A stretch of 64,000 nucleotides of DNA from Flavobacterium haoranii (GTDB lineage Bacteria > Bacteroidota > Bacteroidia > Flavobacteriales > Flavobacteriaceae), in assembly GCA_003246205.1 (NCBI GenBank), contig QKBC01000009.1, forward strand, positions 164,938 through 228,937, read 5' to 3'. The translations under genes were made by a program, and so were the position numbers. Every line of letters begins with the position of its first letter. The stretch's first letter is position 1. This document shows, piece after piece, positions 18,565 through 27,261 of this stretch. The notes beneath the pieces are model-generated. The model was not told the DNA's origin, did no database searches, and saw only the letters and a program-made list of their open reading frames with translations.

Positions 18565-20163
18565 TTAAATAACCTCTACTTTCAAATTTATTGCGGGTTT
18601 ACCATCACTCTTAAGCAACTTATTATTTTCATTCCCCGACAATAATCCATCGCGACCTTTTATTTCCACATGAATTTGTTCAGAAGTTTTTTTCGAACTT
18701 ATAAAGCTCTTTTCTACAGCTATCGGAAGTTCAAAAAAAGCTTTTACTTCTAAATGTGTCTGACAATTTGCACAATATTTTGTATCCCATCTATTTAAAA
18801 CAGCTTCTGTTCCAATATGTTTTTTCTCTCCGTCTACAACAGCAAAAGCCGAAATCAAAAAAGAACCTCTAATAGGAGCCCTATTAATATTGGATACTTT
18901 AATAAGCTTAGAATTATCAACTGCTTTTAACGTTTTTAATTTTTCAACCTCAGTAGCATCTAATGACCCGATGCTATACGTAAAGCCTAATTGTTTTTCA
19001 ATGTTAATACAATCTAACGAGCTGAATGATTCACCATCTTCTCTCTTAAAAGGATTTAATGGACTTTCTAAAGTCAACCATGAATTAGGTGCCATTCCCG
19101 GAGTTGGTCCTTGGCTATCTACAGTATTTGTCCCCGGATACTCTGGTATGATATCCAAATAGTCTGTATAACCATGTTTTTTTTGCCACACCCAAAACAT
19201 TCTGTCAACATTACAATGATGGAAGTAGAATATAGGATCTAACCCCGCAGTATCATTTTCTCCCATATCACCATTGGCTCCCGGAATCTGAGAATAATCC
19301 CCTTGATTAGGAACATCAAATCCTCCTACAGCTAAATGAACACTATTATGTGGTGATTCCAAAGGTGTTGTATACGTATTTCCCATTTTACTATTCCATT
19401 CAGCAGCTGATGTTGTATTCGAAAAAACCGTATAATTTGGTGCTTCTAAACAATCCTGATATTTTTTTAATACTTGACCTGCTTTAGTATTTTCTCCATC
19501 AATGATAATTTCATCATTAAGCCAATTAACAATATTAGTATTCAACAGACTAACATTTTTGGTATAATCAGGATACTGAGCATTATGAGCTGCTGTTGCT
19601 TTTCTGTCTGCTTCTGTACCTACTAATCCTGAAAGCGGATATCTTACCGTTTCATAACCATAAGGTTTTGAGTAGTTCGGATTATCTCCATTAATATTAT
19701 CTGTAATATTCTGAGGAAAAATAAAAGAACGCAAAGGATTAGGAATTTGAACTCCGTCTAAAGTAAAAAACTCTTCTGTCAAAGCCCATGGAATTCCATT
19801 TTTTAAAGACTCTTCATTCGTTTCATCCCAATAAGGCAGCATTACATCTTGACAACCAGGAATACTTTGAAGAGCAAGCTCTAATTTATACAAATACACT
19901 CTATGCCATGTTGGAAAAAGTACGTTACCGTGATTACAATATCCTCCCCAGTATGCACTATTTCCCCAGCCGGCACCTCTAAAAGGCTCTCCGTGAAATC
20001 CACCCAACATAAAAAAAGAATTAGGATCGTTTGGTGGTAATTCTTCAATTCCCTTCCAAGCCCTCATCAAGTCTTCTAAAGGTTTTTTATTACCATTTGT
20101 ATAAGCATCCTGAAGTTCGATAATTGAAACTCGAACTTTTAATTGATTGTTTGTTTTCATCAT
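18565..20163 (-). CDS. Tyrosinase / polyphenol oxidase-like type 3 copper protein
   Basis: Type 3 copper oxidases hydroxylate phenols and/or oxidise catechols to quinones. The likely copper ligands are His57 (GGFHGEP), His78 and His87 (CNHGNVLFPTWHRVY) for CuA, and His272, His276 (SPHNSVH) and His316 (DPIFYFHHCNVDRMFW) for CuB. The protein has 532 residues, longer than the roughly 280 of Streptomyces tyrosinases. The extra C-terminal part (about 400-532) is beta-rich with YCANCQTHLE and may resemble the C-terminal domains of plant polyphenol oxidases. No signal peptide is visible. It is the last gene of a four-gene minus-strand unit. An adjacent in-frame ATG (20160) could also be the start. 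Substrate is unknown. Confidence 0.88.
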   Translation of the reverse strand: MMKTNNQLKVRVSIIELQDAYTNGNKKPLEDLMRAWKGIEELPPNDPNSFFMLGGFHGEPFRGAGWGNSAYWGGYCNHGNVLFPTWHRVYLYKLELALQSIPGCQDVMLPYWDETNEESLKNGIPWALTEEFFTLDGVQIPNPLRSFIFPQNITDNINGDNPNYSKPYGYETVRYPLSGLVGTEADRKATAAHNAQYPDYTKNVSLLNTNIVNWLNDEIIIDGENTKAGQVLKKYQDCLEAPNYTVFSNTTSAAEWNSKMGNTYTTPLESPHNSVHLAVGGFDVPNQGDYSQIPGANGDMGENDTAGLDPIFYFHHCNVDRMFWVWQKKHGYTDYLDIIPEYPGTNTVDSQGPTPGMAPNSWLTLESPLNPFKREDGESFSSLDCINIEKQLGFTYSIGSLDATEVEKLKTLKAVDNSKLIKVSNINRAPIRGSFLISAFAVVDGEKKHIGTEAVLNRWDTKYCANCQTHLEVKAFFELPIAVEKSFISSKKTSEQIHVEIKGRDGLLSGNENNKLLKSDGKPAINLKVEVI

Positions 20164-20179
20164 GTAAAAAGTTTAGATA

Positions 20180-20653
20180 TTATTGGTTTTTTTGTTTAAT
20201 CATTTGAATTGAGACTTCCAAGAAACTGTTAATTAATGTTCCTGAAACAATAAATAATATGCCTAGAATAAGAATTCCATTATGAGAAGGAAAAACAGAT
20301 CGGCTAATTAATATGATTGAAGCACCTATAAGACTTAAAGAAAAAGGCAGATAACCGTGTCTTTTAACTCCCTTAAACTGCATGAATAAGTGGAATCCTA
20401 AAAAAACAACGAATACAGGTAAAAGCCACTTCATATAAGGCAATTGTGATAAACCCACACTACCAAACATACTCATATATAAAGCCCAACAAACCGGACA
20501 TTTTGGAAAAAAAGCAATTAATAAACTTAAAAATGCCGAACGAAAAACACTTACCACTAGCTTCCATTTATTAGTAGTTTTTAGCTCCTTAACCGTTGGC
20601 TCTTCTTCTTTTGAACAGCAACAACAATTTTGTGTATAATTTTTAGTATCCAT
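20180..20653 (-). CDS. Cys-rich four-helix membrane protein, MerC-like
   Basis: The frame is open from 20698, but that start overlaps the upstream gene. The ATG at 20653 lies 10 bases after the upstream stop and gives MDTKNYTQNCCCCSKEEEP. The 157-residue product has a CCCC cluster near residue 10. About four hydrophobic segments follow, the first containing FFPKCPVCWALYMSMFG. A Cys pair (CPVC) in a membrane helix is reminiscent of MerC-type metal transporters. Lying 16 bases before tyrosinase, it could help supply copper; this is inference. Confidence 0.65.
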   Translation of the reverse strand: MDTKNYTQNCCCCSKEEEPTVKELKTTNKWKLVVSVFRSAFLSLLIAFFPKCPVCWALYMSMFGSVGLSQLPYMKWLLPVFVVFLGFHLFMQFKGVKRHGYLPFSLSLIGASIILISRSVFPSHNGILILGILFIVSGTLINSFLEVSIQMIKQKNQ

Positions 20654-20663
20654 AAGTATAAAA

Positions 20664-21086
20664 TTACATTTGAAGAACAGCATAAAATGAGCAAACAACT
20701 CCCGCAGGACTCACTCCTCCTTGACCATCGGGATGGGGAATGGCTCTGGTAACACTTCCTACAAGTGCAGGAATTTGATTTTCTCCGTTAGGAATCTGAG
20801 GAACGACATAGCATAAATAGTCATAAATCCAAAGTGAACCGCTAACAATTCCTTTTCCTTGAAACCACAAAGTAGCAGGACTTCCTTGTTGCATAGATCC
20901 TTTCAGTTCAAGCTCCCAACCCGTGTCATAGATTTTTCCTGATAAAGATCCATCAGATTGTGTTTCAATTTTTAAATTGCCCCGTCCAAATTCAAGAGCA
21001 TTAAAATCCAATGTTAAATCAGGGTTATTGAGTAAACTTCTGTAGGTCCATAAACCGGAACCGAGGGTGTAATTAGGCTGTTTCAT
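20664..21086 (-). CDS. Conserved-looking protein of unknown function in the tyrosinase unit
   Basis: I do not recognise this 140-residue protein. It has no signal peptide or membrane segment and looks beta-rich, with repeated Gly/Trp strand-like segments (GSGLWTYRSLL, GSLSGKIYDTGWELELKGS, LWFQGKGIVSGSLWIYDYL). The pattern suggests a small barrel or lipocalin-like fold. It starts 24 bases after the DJ-1-like gene and ends 10 bases before the membrane protein gene, so it is probably part of the same operon. Confidence 0.65.
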   Translation of the reverse strand: MKQPNYTLGSGLWTYRSLLNNPDLTLDFNALEFGRGNLKIETQSDGSLSGKIYDTGWELELKGSMQQGSPATLWFQGKGIVSGSLWIYDYLCYVVPQIPNGENQIPALVGSVTRAIPHPDGQGGVSPAGVVCSFYAVLQM

Positions 21087-21110
21087 ATTATATAGTTGTA
21101 TTAAAATTGT

Positions 21111-21818
21111 TTAGAGTAGTTTATTCACTTCAGCCACCATAGCCTTAGTAAAAGCTTCTTGTTGCTTTCGTAAAATTGCTGTTATCTCAATTGGAGCATG
21201 AGCCGGATCTCCTGAGTTTACAGGTGGATTAGGTTGATACTGAATAAAAAGCTGAGTCAATTCTGCTATTTCTTTACCTTTTATTCTCAAAACCAGTTCT
21301 AATGCCAGATCAAGAGAAGATGAGATTCCTCCTCCAGTAAATATTTTTTGTTTTTCATCTAACAAAAAACGAGGATAACCCTCATGAATCGTCAAATTAA
21401 ATTTAGAAGCCAATAATTCCAATGTAGGTATCTGTGACCAATAGGTTGTAGCTAAACAATTATTTAAAACTCCGGAAGCAGCCAAAATAAAAGCCCCGGT
21501 ACATACCGATCCTTTCCATAACGTTGTTTTAGAAACCTTACGAATAAAATCCAGATATTCATTATTTTCCATGGTAGCTCCCACCCCATCAGAATTTCCT
21601 CCGGGAATAAAAAGAATATCGATTGTCGGACAATCTTCAAAAGTATAGTTAGGTGTTACAGGAACTCCTTCTGTCGTTACAATAACTGCATCATTAGCAA
21701 TCCAAATGGGTTTAAATCCAAATGGGGCAGCAAATACTTGAGTCGCCCCTGCAAAATCCATTAACGTACAATTATGATACAATGGAATACCTACAATAAT
21801 TGATTCTGTTCCCTCCAT
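21111..21818 (-). CDS. DJ-1/PfpI superfamily protein, isonitrile hydratase-like
   Basis: The 235-residue product reads as a GATase1-like DJ-1/PfpI domain: VGIPLYHNCTLMDFAGATQVF, ILFIPGGN, then the nucleophile elbow GSVCTGAFILAASG with its Cys, and FTGGGISSSLDLALEL near the end. The arrangement is closest in my memory to isonitrile hydratase and to the N-terminal half of GlxA-type regulators. No AraC DNA-binding domain follows, so it is not a GlxA regulator. It is the first gene of the unit that ends with tyrosinase. The real substrate cannot be read from sequence. Confidence 0.78.
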   Translation of the reverse strand: MEGTESIIVGIPLYHNCTLMDFAGATQVFAAPFGFKPIWIANDAVIVTTEGVPVTPNYTFEDCPTIDILFIPGGNSDGVGATMENNEYLDFIRKVSKTTLWKGSVCTGAFILAASGVLNNCLATTYWSQIPTLELLASKFNLTIHEGYPRFLLDEKQKIFTGGGISSSLDLALELVLRIKGKEIAELTQLFIQYQPNPPVNSGDPAHAPIEITAILRKQQEAFTKAMVAEVNKLL

Positions 21819-22110
21819 AACTATAATTTTAAAATCATAAGTATTTTACTACCATAAAGTAATGAGGTAATAAGCGAATTAAACAGCGTATTTATACTTG
21901 TTTTTCAAAAGAGTAGATTGTACCTGTTTCATTTAAATCTCATAAAATGAATATATTTGGATGTTTTTTACAACAATAACGAATCCAATTCAATCCATTT
22001 ATTTATTAAAAACTACTTATTTCAAAAAAATAGCATCTTATTTTTAAACAAAAAGAATAAAACACATTATCAAATGAGATAAATTTACGTTTTTAACAAA
22101 AATCACGTGT
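21819..22110. other. Divergent intergenic region with no recognised element
   Basis: This is the AT-rich region between the tyrosinase unit (minus) and the ilv leader (plus). I found no perfect TAnnTTTG box for the minus unit and no ORF. Confidence 0.5.
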
Positions 22111-22144
22111 TTTGTTCTGCTTTGAGAAACATTTCATAAATTTG
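22111..22144 (+). promoter_or_regulatory. Promoter of the ilv operon
   Basis: TAAATTTG at 22137-22144 matches the TAnnTTTG -7 box, with TTTG at 22111-22114 as a possible -33 box 22 bases upstream. Transcription would start near 22150, about 20 bases before the leader peptide ATG. The 20 bases ending just after the -7 box recur exactly before the M23 peptidase gene at 42467-42486. Confidence 0.6.
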
Positions 22145-22168
22145 TCACATCACCTTTTAAAGAAATAA

Positions 22169-22237
22169 ATGAAAAACTTATTTATCATTATCGTTGTCAT
22201 TATTGTGATTCCTCAATTGCAGCGGATTGGTATTTAG
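22169..22237 (+). CDS. Branched-chain amino acid leader peptide of the ilv attenuator
   Basis: This 22-codon ORF begins MKNLFIIIVV and ends QLQRIGI then TAG. It contains 8 Ile, 3 Val and 2 Leu, with nine Ile/Val codons among residues 6-14. It lies just before a terminator hairpin and the first gene of Ile/Val synthesis. Ribosome stalling on the Ile/Val run when charged tRNA is scarce would control the terminator, as in the ilvGMEDA leader of enterobacteria. No protein function is expected. Confidence 0.85.
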   Translation: MKNLFIIIVVIIVIPQLQRIGI

Positions 22238-22271
22238 TTTTCTAAACATAAAAAAACAACAAACCTTCCGC
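22222..22271 (+). promoter_or_regulatory. Candidate antiterminator helix of the ilv leader
   Basis: GCGGA at 22222-22226 can pair with TCCGC at 22267-22271, and GGT at 22229-22231 with ACC at 22263-22265, across a small 2x1 internal loop. The right strand is the left arm of the terminator, so the two structures exclude each other. The left strand lies in the last codons of the leader peptide, where a ribosome finishing translation would cover it. Confidence 0.6.
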
Positions 22272-22293
22272 TAAAAACGGAAGGTTTTTTTTT
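22261..22293 (+). terminator. Attenuator terminator of the ilv operon
   Basis: Perfect 10-bp arms (aaaccttccg at 22261-22270, cggaaggttt at 22278-22287) are followed by a run of T to 22293. It lies 23 bases after the leader peptide stop and 22 bases before ilvE, so it is a leader terminator and not the end of an upstream gene, which runs the other way. Confidence 0.88.
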
Positions 22294-22315
22294 GAAACAA
22301 ACTAATATGTAATAT

Positions 22316-23203
22316 ATGTATTTTGATGACAAAACCATTTTGTATTTTGATGGCCAATTCACAAAAGCTGTAGAAGCCACCACTAACTTATACACACAAA
22401 CCATGCACTACGGTTACGGAGTGTTTGAAGGTATAAGAGCTTATGAAACTGCAAACGGAACTAAAATTTTCAAAGCAGAAGAACATTTTGAACGCTTAAA
22501 AAATTCGTGCGAACAAATTCACATTCCTTATAAATACGACAATGAAGAACTCATTCAAAAAACATACGAAGTTCTAAAACTCAATAATCTCACAGACGCT
22601 TATATTCGCCCTCTGGTTTTCTGTAGCCCAAACATGGGAATTAGTCGTCCAAACGAAGTTTCTATTATGATTTGTGCTTGGGAATGGGGTGCATACTTAG
22701 GCGAAAAATTATTAAATCTTAGCATTTCATCCTATTGCCGACCGCATCCTCGTTCAACCAAAGTGGAAGCTAAAGTCTGCGGACATTATGTCAACTCTAT
22801 TTTAGCCTCAGTAGAAGCCAAAGACAAAGGTTTTGACGAAGCTTTACTTTTAGATTCAGAAGGCTATTTAGCAGAAGGTCCCGGTTCTAATCTTTTCTTC
22901 GAAAAAGATGGTAAATTATTTACACCAAAAAGAGGAAACATTCTTCCCGGAATTACGCGTTTCACTGTTATTGATCTGTGTAAAGAACTAAACATCCCTG
23001 TCGAAGAAGGTTTGTACAAACCTGAAGATCTTCAAAATGCTGACAGTGCATTTTTATGCGGAACAGCTGCCGAAGTCATCGGAGTTTCTTCTCTAGATGG
23101 TAAAGATTTCCCGATAAAATGGGAAAACTCTCTAGGCAAAAAATTACAATTAATATATAAGAATTTGGTATTGGAAAAACCACTACTTCAAACACAATCC
23201 TAA
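22316..23203 (+). CDS. ilvE: Branched-chain amino acid aminotransferase
   Basis: This class IV PLP enzyme interconverts Ile, Val and Leu with their 2-oxo acids, the last step of their synthesis. The 295-residue protein shows [14 protein letters not shown], the expected PLP lysine at Lys153 ([11 protein letters not shown]), and [21 protein letters not shown], all typical of the family. It is the first structural gene after the attenuator. Its stop overlaps the ilvD start by one base (TAATG), so the two are probably translationally coupled. Confidence 0.93.
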   Translation: MYFDDKTILYFDGQFTKAVEATTNLYTQTMHYGYGVFEGIRAYETANGTKIFKAEEHFERLKNSCEQIHIPYKYDNEELIQKTYEVLKLNNLTDAYIRPLVFCSPNMGISRPNEVSIMICAWEWGAYLGEKLLNLSISSYCRPHPRSTKVEAKVCGHYVNSILASVEAKDKGFDEALLLDSEGYLAEGPGSNLFFEKDGKLFTPKRGNILPGITRFTVIDLCKELNIPVEEGLYKPEDLQNADSAFLCGTAAEVIGVSSLDGKDFPIKWENSLGKKLQLIYKNLVLEKPLLQTQS

Positions 23204-24879
23204 TGATTTTAAATAAACACAGTAGAATAGTAACTCAAGATCCCACGCAACCAGCCACACAAGCTATGCTGTATGGTATTGGCCTAACCGAAGAACAATT
23301 GAATTTACCTTTTGTCGGTATTGCATCTATGGGATATGACGGAAACACCTGTAACATGCACTTAAATCATTTGGCTACTTACATCAAACAAGAAGTAAAC
23401 GAAGCCGAAATGGTAGGTCTAATTTTTAACACTATAGGAATCAGCGACGGAATTACCAACGGAACTGATGGTATGCGTTATTCCCTAGTCAGTAGAGAAA
23501 TTATTGCCGATAGTATCGAAAGTGTTGTTGACGGACATTATTATGATGGTGTTATTGCTATTCCGGGTTGCGACAAAAACATGCCGGGAAGTATCATTGC
23601 CATGGGACGTTTAAACCGACCTTCAATTATGGTGTATGGCGGAACTATCGCTCCGGGAAAATACCACGGAAAAGATCTAAATATTGTTTCTGCTTTTGAA
23701 GCTTTAGGCGAAAAAATAGCAGGTAAAATAACAGAAGAAGAATACAAAGGCATCATCAAAAACGCTTGTCCAGGTGCAGGTGCATGTGGCGGAATGTACA
23801 CTGCCAACACTATGGCAATTGCAATTGAAGCTTTAGGAATGAGTCTTCCCTACTCGAGCAGTAATCCGGCGGTGAGTCACGAAAAAATAGAAGAATGCAA
23901 ACAAGCTGCGCATTATATGAAAATCCTTTTGGAAAAAGATATCTGTCCGAAAGACATCATGACTTTTGAAGCGTTTGAAAATGCGATTACAACTTTAATT
24001 GCTTTAGGCGGAAGTACAAATGCGGTACTGCATGTTATTGCCATGGCAAAAAGTGTAGACATCAAAATTACATTAGAAGATTTTCAACGCATTAGCGATA
24101 AAACGCCGTTGATTGCCGATTTTAAACCGGGCGGAAATTACTTAATGCAAAACCTTCATGAAAAAGGTGGTGTTCCCATGGTTTTAAAATATTTGTTATC
24201 CAAAGGAATGCTCCACGGCAATTGTTTAACAGTTACTGGAAAAACATTAGCCGAGAATTTAGCAGCAATTGAAGACATTGATTTTGAAGTGCAAAACATC
24301 ATTCGTCCTTTAGAAAACCCAATTAAAGTAAACGGACATTTACAAATGCTTTATGGTAATTTGGCAGAAAAAGGTTCGGTAGCCAAAATAACCGGAAAAG
24401 AAGGCGAATTCTTCAAAGGCCCTGCAAAAGTTTTCAATGGCGAAAAAGAACTGATAAAAGGCATAGCCGATAAAAAAATAGAAAAAGGCGATGTAGTGGT
24501 TATCCGATATGTAGGACCAAAAGGCGGTCCGGGAATGCCGGAAATGTTGAAACCTACTTCTGCTATCATTGGTGCAGGATTAGGAAAAAGCGTAGCCCTT
24601 ATTACTGACGGAAGGTTTAGCGGCGGAACACACGGATTTGTCGTCGGGCATATAACACCGGAAGCGTTTGAAGGCGGAACCTTAGCATTCGTTCAAAATG
24701 GCGACTTAATTGAAATTGATGCCGTCAACAACACTTTAACGCTTCAAGTGAGCGAATCTGAATTAGCAAAACGAAAAGAAAATTGGGTAAAACCGTCTTT
24801 AAGTGTTAACCGAGGCGTACTATACAAATATGCAAAACTGGTTAAAGACGCATCAGAAGGCTGTGTTACTGACGAATAA
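23203..24879 (+). CDS. ilvD: Dihydroxy-acid dehydratase
   Basis: IlvD dehydrates 2,3-dihydroxy-isovalerate and 2,3-dihydroxy-methylvalerate to the 2-oxo acids that IlvE aminates. The 558-residue protein has the three cluster cysteines expected of the Fe-S enzyme: Cys50 (DGNTCNMH), Cys123 (PGCDKNMPG) and Cys195 ([14 protein letters not shown]). The C-terminal [15 protein letters not shown] motif is also present. It overlaps ilvE by one base and is followed 12 bases later by ilvB. Confidence 0.96.
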   Translation: MILNKHSRIVTQDPTQPATQAMLYGIGLTEEQLNLPFVGIASMGYDGNTCNMHLNHLATYIKQEVNEAEMVGLIFNTIGISDGITNGTDGMRYSLVSREIIADSIESVVDGHYYDGVIAIPGCDKNMPGSIIAMGRLNRPSIMVYGGTIAPGKYHGKDLNIVSAFEALGEKIAGKITEEEYKGIIKNACPGAGACGGMYTANTMAIAIEALGMSLPYSSSNPAVSHEKIEECKQAAHYMKILLEKDICPKDIMTFEAFENAITTLIALGGSTNAVLHVIAMAKSVDIKITLEDFQRISDKTPLIADFKPGGNYLMQNLHEKGGVPMVLKYLLSKGMLHGNCLTVTGKTLAENLAAIEDIDFEVQNIIRPLENPIKVNGHLQMLYGNLAEKGSVAKITGKEGEFFKGPAKVFNGEKELIKGIADKKIEKGDVVVIRYVGPKGGPGMPEMLKPTSAIIGAGLGKSVALITDGRFSGGTHGFVVGHITPEAFEGGTLAFVQNGDLIEIDAVNNTLTLQVSESELAKRKENWVKPSLSVNRGVLYKYAKLVKDASEGCVTDE

Positions 24880-24891
24880 AAATCTAAAGTT

Positions 24892-26640
24892 ATGGAAACA
24901 ATCAAACAACATACCAATACAAAAGAAAACCAAAAGGCTCATCAAGCTTCGGGAAGCATTGCTGTAATTGACGCGCTACTTTCTGAAAACGTAGATACCA
25001 TTTTTGGCTATCCCGGTGGCGCCATTATGCCCATTTATGATGCTTTATACGATTATAGAGATAAACTTCATCACATTTTGGTACGTCACGAACAAGGTGC
25101 TATTCACGCAGCGCAAGGTTATGCCAGAGTAAGCGGAAAAACCGGAGTTGTTTTTGCAACTAGTGGTCCGGGTGCAACTAATTTGGTTACAGGTTTAGCA
25201 GATGCCATGATCGACTCGACTCCTGTTGTGTGTATTACGGGACAAGTTTTTGCACATCTTTTAGGAACCGATGCTTTTCAAGAAACCGATATTGTCAATA
25301 TCACTTCGCCAGTAACCAAATGGAATTATCAGATTACAGATGCTAATGAAATTCCGGAAGTTTTGGCCAAAGCTTTCTACATCGCAAAATCAGGAAGACC
25401 GGGTCCGGTTTTAATTGATATTACCAAAAATGCTCAACTTCAATTATTTGATTACAACGGTTATAAATCGTGTATTCACGTTAGAAGTTACAGACCAAAA
25501 CCTGTTGTTAAACCGGAATATATTCAAGCAGCTGCCGATTTAATTAATCAGGCAAAAAAACCACTTGTTGTTTTTGGTCAAGGCGTAATTTTAGGCAACG
25601 CCGAAAAAGAATTCCTTCAATTTATTGAAAAAGCCAATTTACCAACAGCTTGGACCATTATGGGAATGAGCGCTATTCCAACCGATCATCCGCTTGGTGT
25701 AGGCATGGTGGGCATGCACGGAAATTACGGTCCGAATTATTTAACTAACGAATGTGATGTTCTAATTGCTATTGGAATGCGATTTGACGACCGAGTGACC
25801 GGAAGATTGGACAAATATGCCAAACAAGCTAAAATTGTTCACTTAGATATTGATCCGGCTGAGGTGGACAAAAACGTACTTACAACCGTTCCGGTTTGGG
25901 GTGATTGCAAAGAAACGCTTCCGCTTCTAACCGCTCTTTTAGAACCAAAAGAACACAAAACTTGGATGCAAGAGTTCCAAGATAAAATGCAGTATGAAAA
26001 AGAAGTACTGATTGACAAAGAGCGCTTCCCGGAAACTGAAGAACTAACTATGGGCGAAGTTTTATTTGAGCTTAACGAATTAACTCATGGCAATGCTGTT
26101 ATGGTTAGTGATGTAGGGCAACATCAAATGGTGGTTTGCCGTTATTCTAAACAAAATCAAACCCGAAGTAATATTACCAGTGGCGGTTTAGGAACTATGG
26201 GATTTGCTTTACCGGCAGCCATCGGAGCAAAATTTGGCGCTCCAGAAAGAACTGTTGTAGCCATTATGGGTGACGGAAGTGCACAAATGAACCTTCAGGA
26301 ACTAGGGACTATTATGCAATTCCAACCCAATGTAAAAATCATCATTCTGAACAATCAATTCTTAGGAATGGTACGCCAATGGCAAGAATTATTTCACGAA
26401 AGAAGATATTCATTCACGGATATTACCAGTCCCGATTTTGTTCAGGTAGCCAAGGGATATCACATTAAAGGTCAAAAAGTAGCTGAACGTTCCGAACTTA
26501 AAAAAGCTTTAACAGAAATGCTAGCTTCAAACGAATCGTATTTACTTGAAATTATGGTAGCCAAAGAAGACAACGTGTTTCCAATGGTGCCACAAGGAAA
26601 AGGAGTTTCAGAAATTGTATTAAGTAAAGACCAAATTTAA
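24892..26640 (+). CDS. ilvB: Acetolactate synthase, large (catalytic) subunit
   Basis: This ThDP/FAD enzyme condenses two pyruvates to acetolactate, or pyruvate with 2-oxobutyrate to acetohydroxybutyrate. The 582-residue protein shows the catalytic Glu67 (RHEQGAIHAAQGYAR), the central FAD-binding domain (about 200-340) and the ThDP motif MGDGSAQMN...NN in the C-terminal third. The first 20 or so residues are a polar extension before the family begins (ASGSIAVIDAL). The regulatory subunit follows after 6 bases. Confidence 0.95.
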   Translation: METIKQHTNTKENQKAHQASGSIAVIDALLSENVDTIFGYPGGAIMPIYDALYDYRDKLHHILVRHEQGAIHAAQGYARVSGKTGVVFATSGPGATNLVTGLADAMIDSTPVVCITGQVFAHLLGTDAFQETDIVNITSPVTKWNYQITDANEIPEVLAKAFYIAKSGRPGPVLIDITKNAQLQLFDYNGYKSCIHVRSYRPKPVVKPEYIQAAADLINQAKKPLVVFGQGVILGNAEKEFLQFIEKANLPTAWTIMGMSAIPTDHPLGVGMVGMHGNYGPNYLTNECDVLIAIGMRFDDRVTGRLDKYAKQAKIVHLDIDPAEVDKNVLTTVPVWGDCKETLPLLTALLEPKEHKTWMQEFQDKMQYEKEVLIDKERFPETEELTMGEVLFELNELTHGNAVMVSDVGQHQMVVCRYSKQNQTRSNITSGGLGTMGFALPAAIGAKFGAPERTVVAIMGDGSAQMNLQELGTIMQFQPNVKIIILNNQFLGMVRQWQELFHERRYSFTDITSPDFVQVAKGYHIKGQKVAERSELKKALTEMLASNESYLLEIMVAKEDNVFPMVPQGKGVSEIVLSKDQI

Positions 26641-26646
26641 GAACTC

Positions 26647-27234
26647 ATGAAACAGGAATATACCATAACCGCTTATACTGAAAATCAAGTTGGGATTTTG
26701 AATAAAATTGCCATCATGTTTTCCCGAAGAAAAATCAGTTTGGAAAGTCTGAACACTTCTCCCAGCGAAGTTGAAAACATCTACCGTTTTACGATCGTCG
26801 TGAAAGAATCAGAATCCGTAGTTAAAAACTTGGTAAAACAAATCGGTAAAATCGTTGATGTTCTTAAAGTATATGTCAACACCAATGATGAAATCATTTG
26901 GCAACAAATTGCACTGTATAAAGTTCCTACCGAAATTATTATGAAAGAGGCAAAAGTGGAACGTTTATTAAGAGCATACGGAGCCAACGCAGTAGTGATT
27001 CGAAACGATTATACGGTTTTTGAATCCACAGGTCAAGATGAAGAAATCAACAAATTATTATCAGAATTGCACAAATACGGCTTAATCGAGTTCGTTAGAA
27101 GTTCCAGGATTGCTATCATGAAAGCCAGCGAAGGTATTCATAAAAGCATTTTGGAACTCGAAAAAAATGATCCTACAAAAGATCCGATCAACAATGAGTT
27201 CTTAAGCTTAAAGAGCAAAATATTTCAAATGTAA
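26647..27234 (+). CDS. ilvN: Acetolactate synthase, small (regulatory) subunit
   Basis: This subunit carries an N-terminal ACT domain (YTITAYTENQVGILNKIAIMFSRRKISLESLN) that binds the feedback inhibitor valine in known enzymes and stimulates the catalytic subunit. At 195 residues it is of the longer IlvH-like type with a second ACT-like half (about 85-165). It lies 6 bases after ilvB and 27 before ilvC, which fits one operon. Confidence 0.92.
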   Translation: MKQEYTITAYTENQVGILNKIAIMFSRRKISLESLNTSPSEVENIYRFTIVVKESESVVKNLVKQIGKIVDVLKVYVNTNDEIIWQQIALYKVPTEIIMKEAKVERLLRAYGANAVVIRNDYTVFESTGQDEEINKLLSELHKYGLIEFVRSSRIAIMKASEGIHKSILELEKNDPTKDPINNEFLSLKSKIFQM

Positions 27235-27261
27235 TTAACAAACCAATAAAATAAATAAATT

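Noticed and set aside
20654..20698. Longer start for the Cys-rich membrane protein
   Set aside because: It would overlap the upstream gene's end; the ATG at 20653 gives a 10-base gap normal for this operon.
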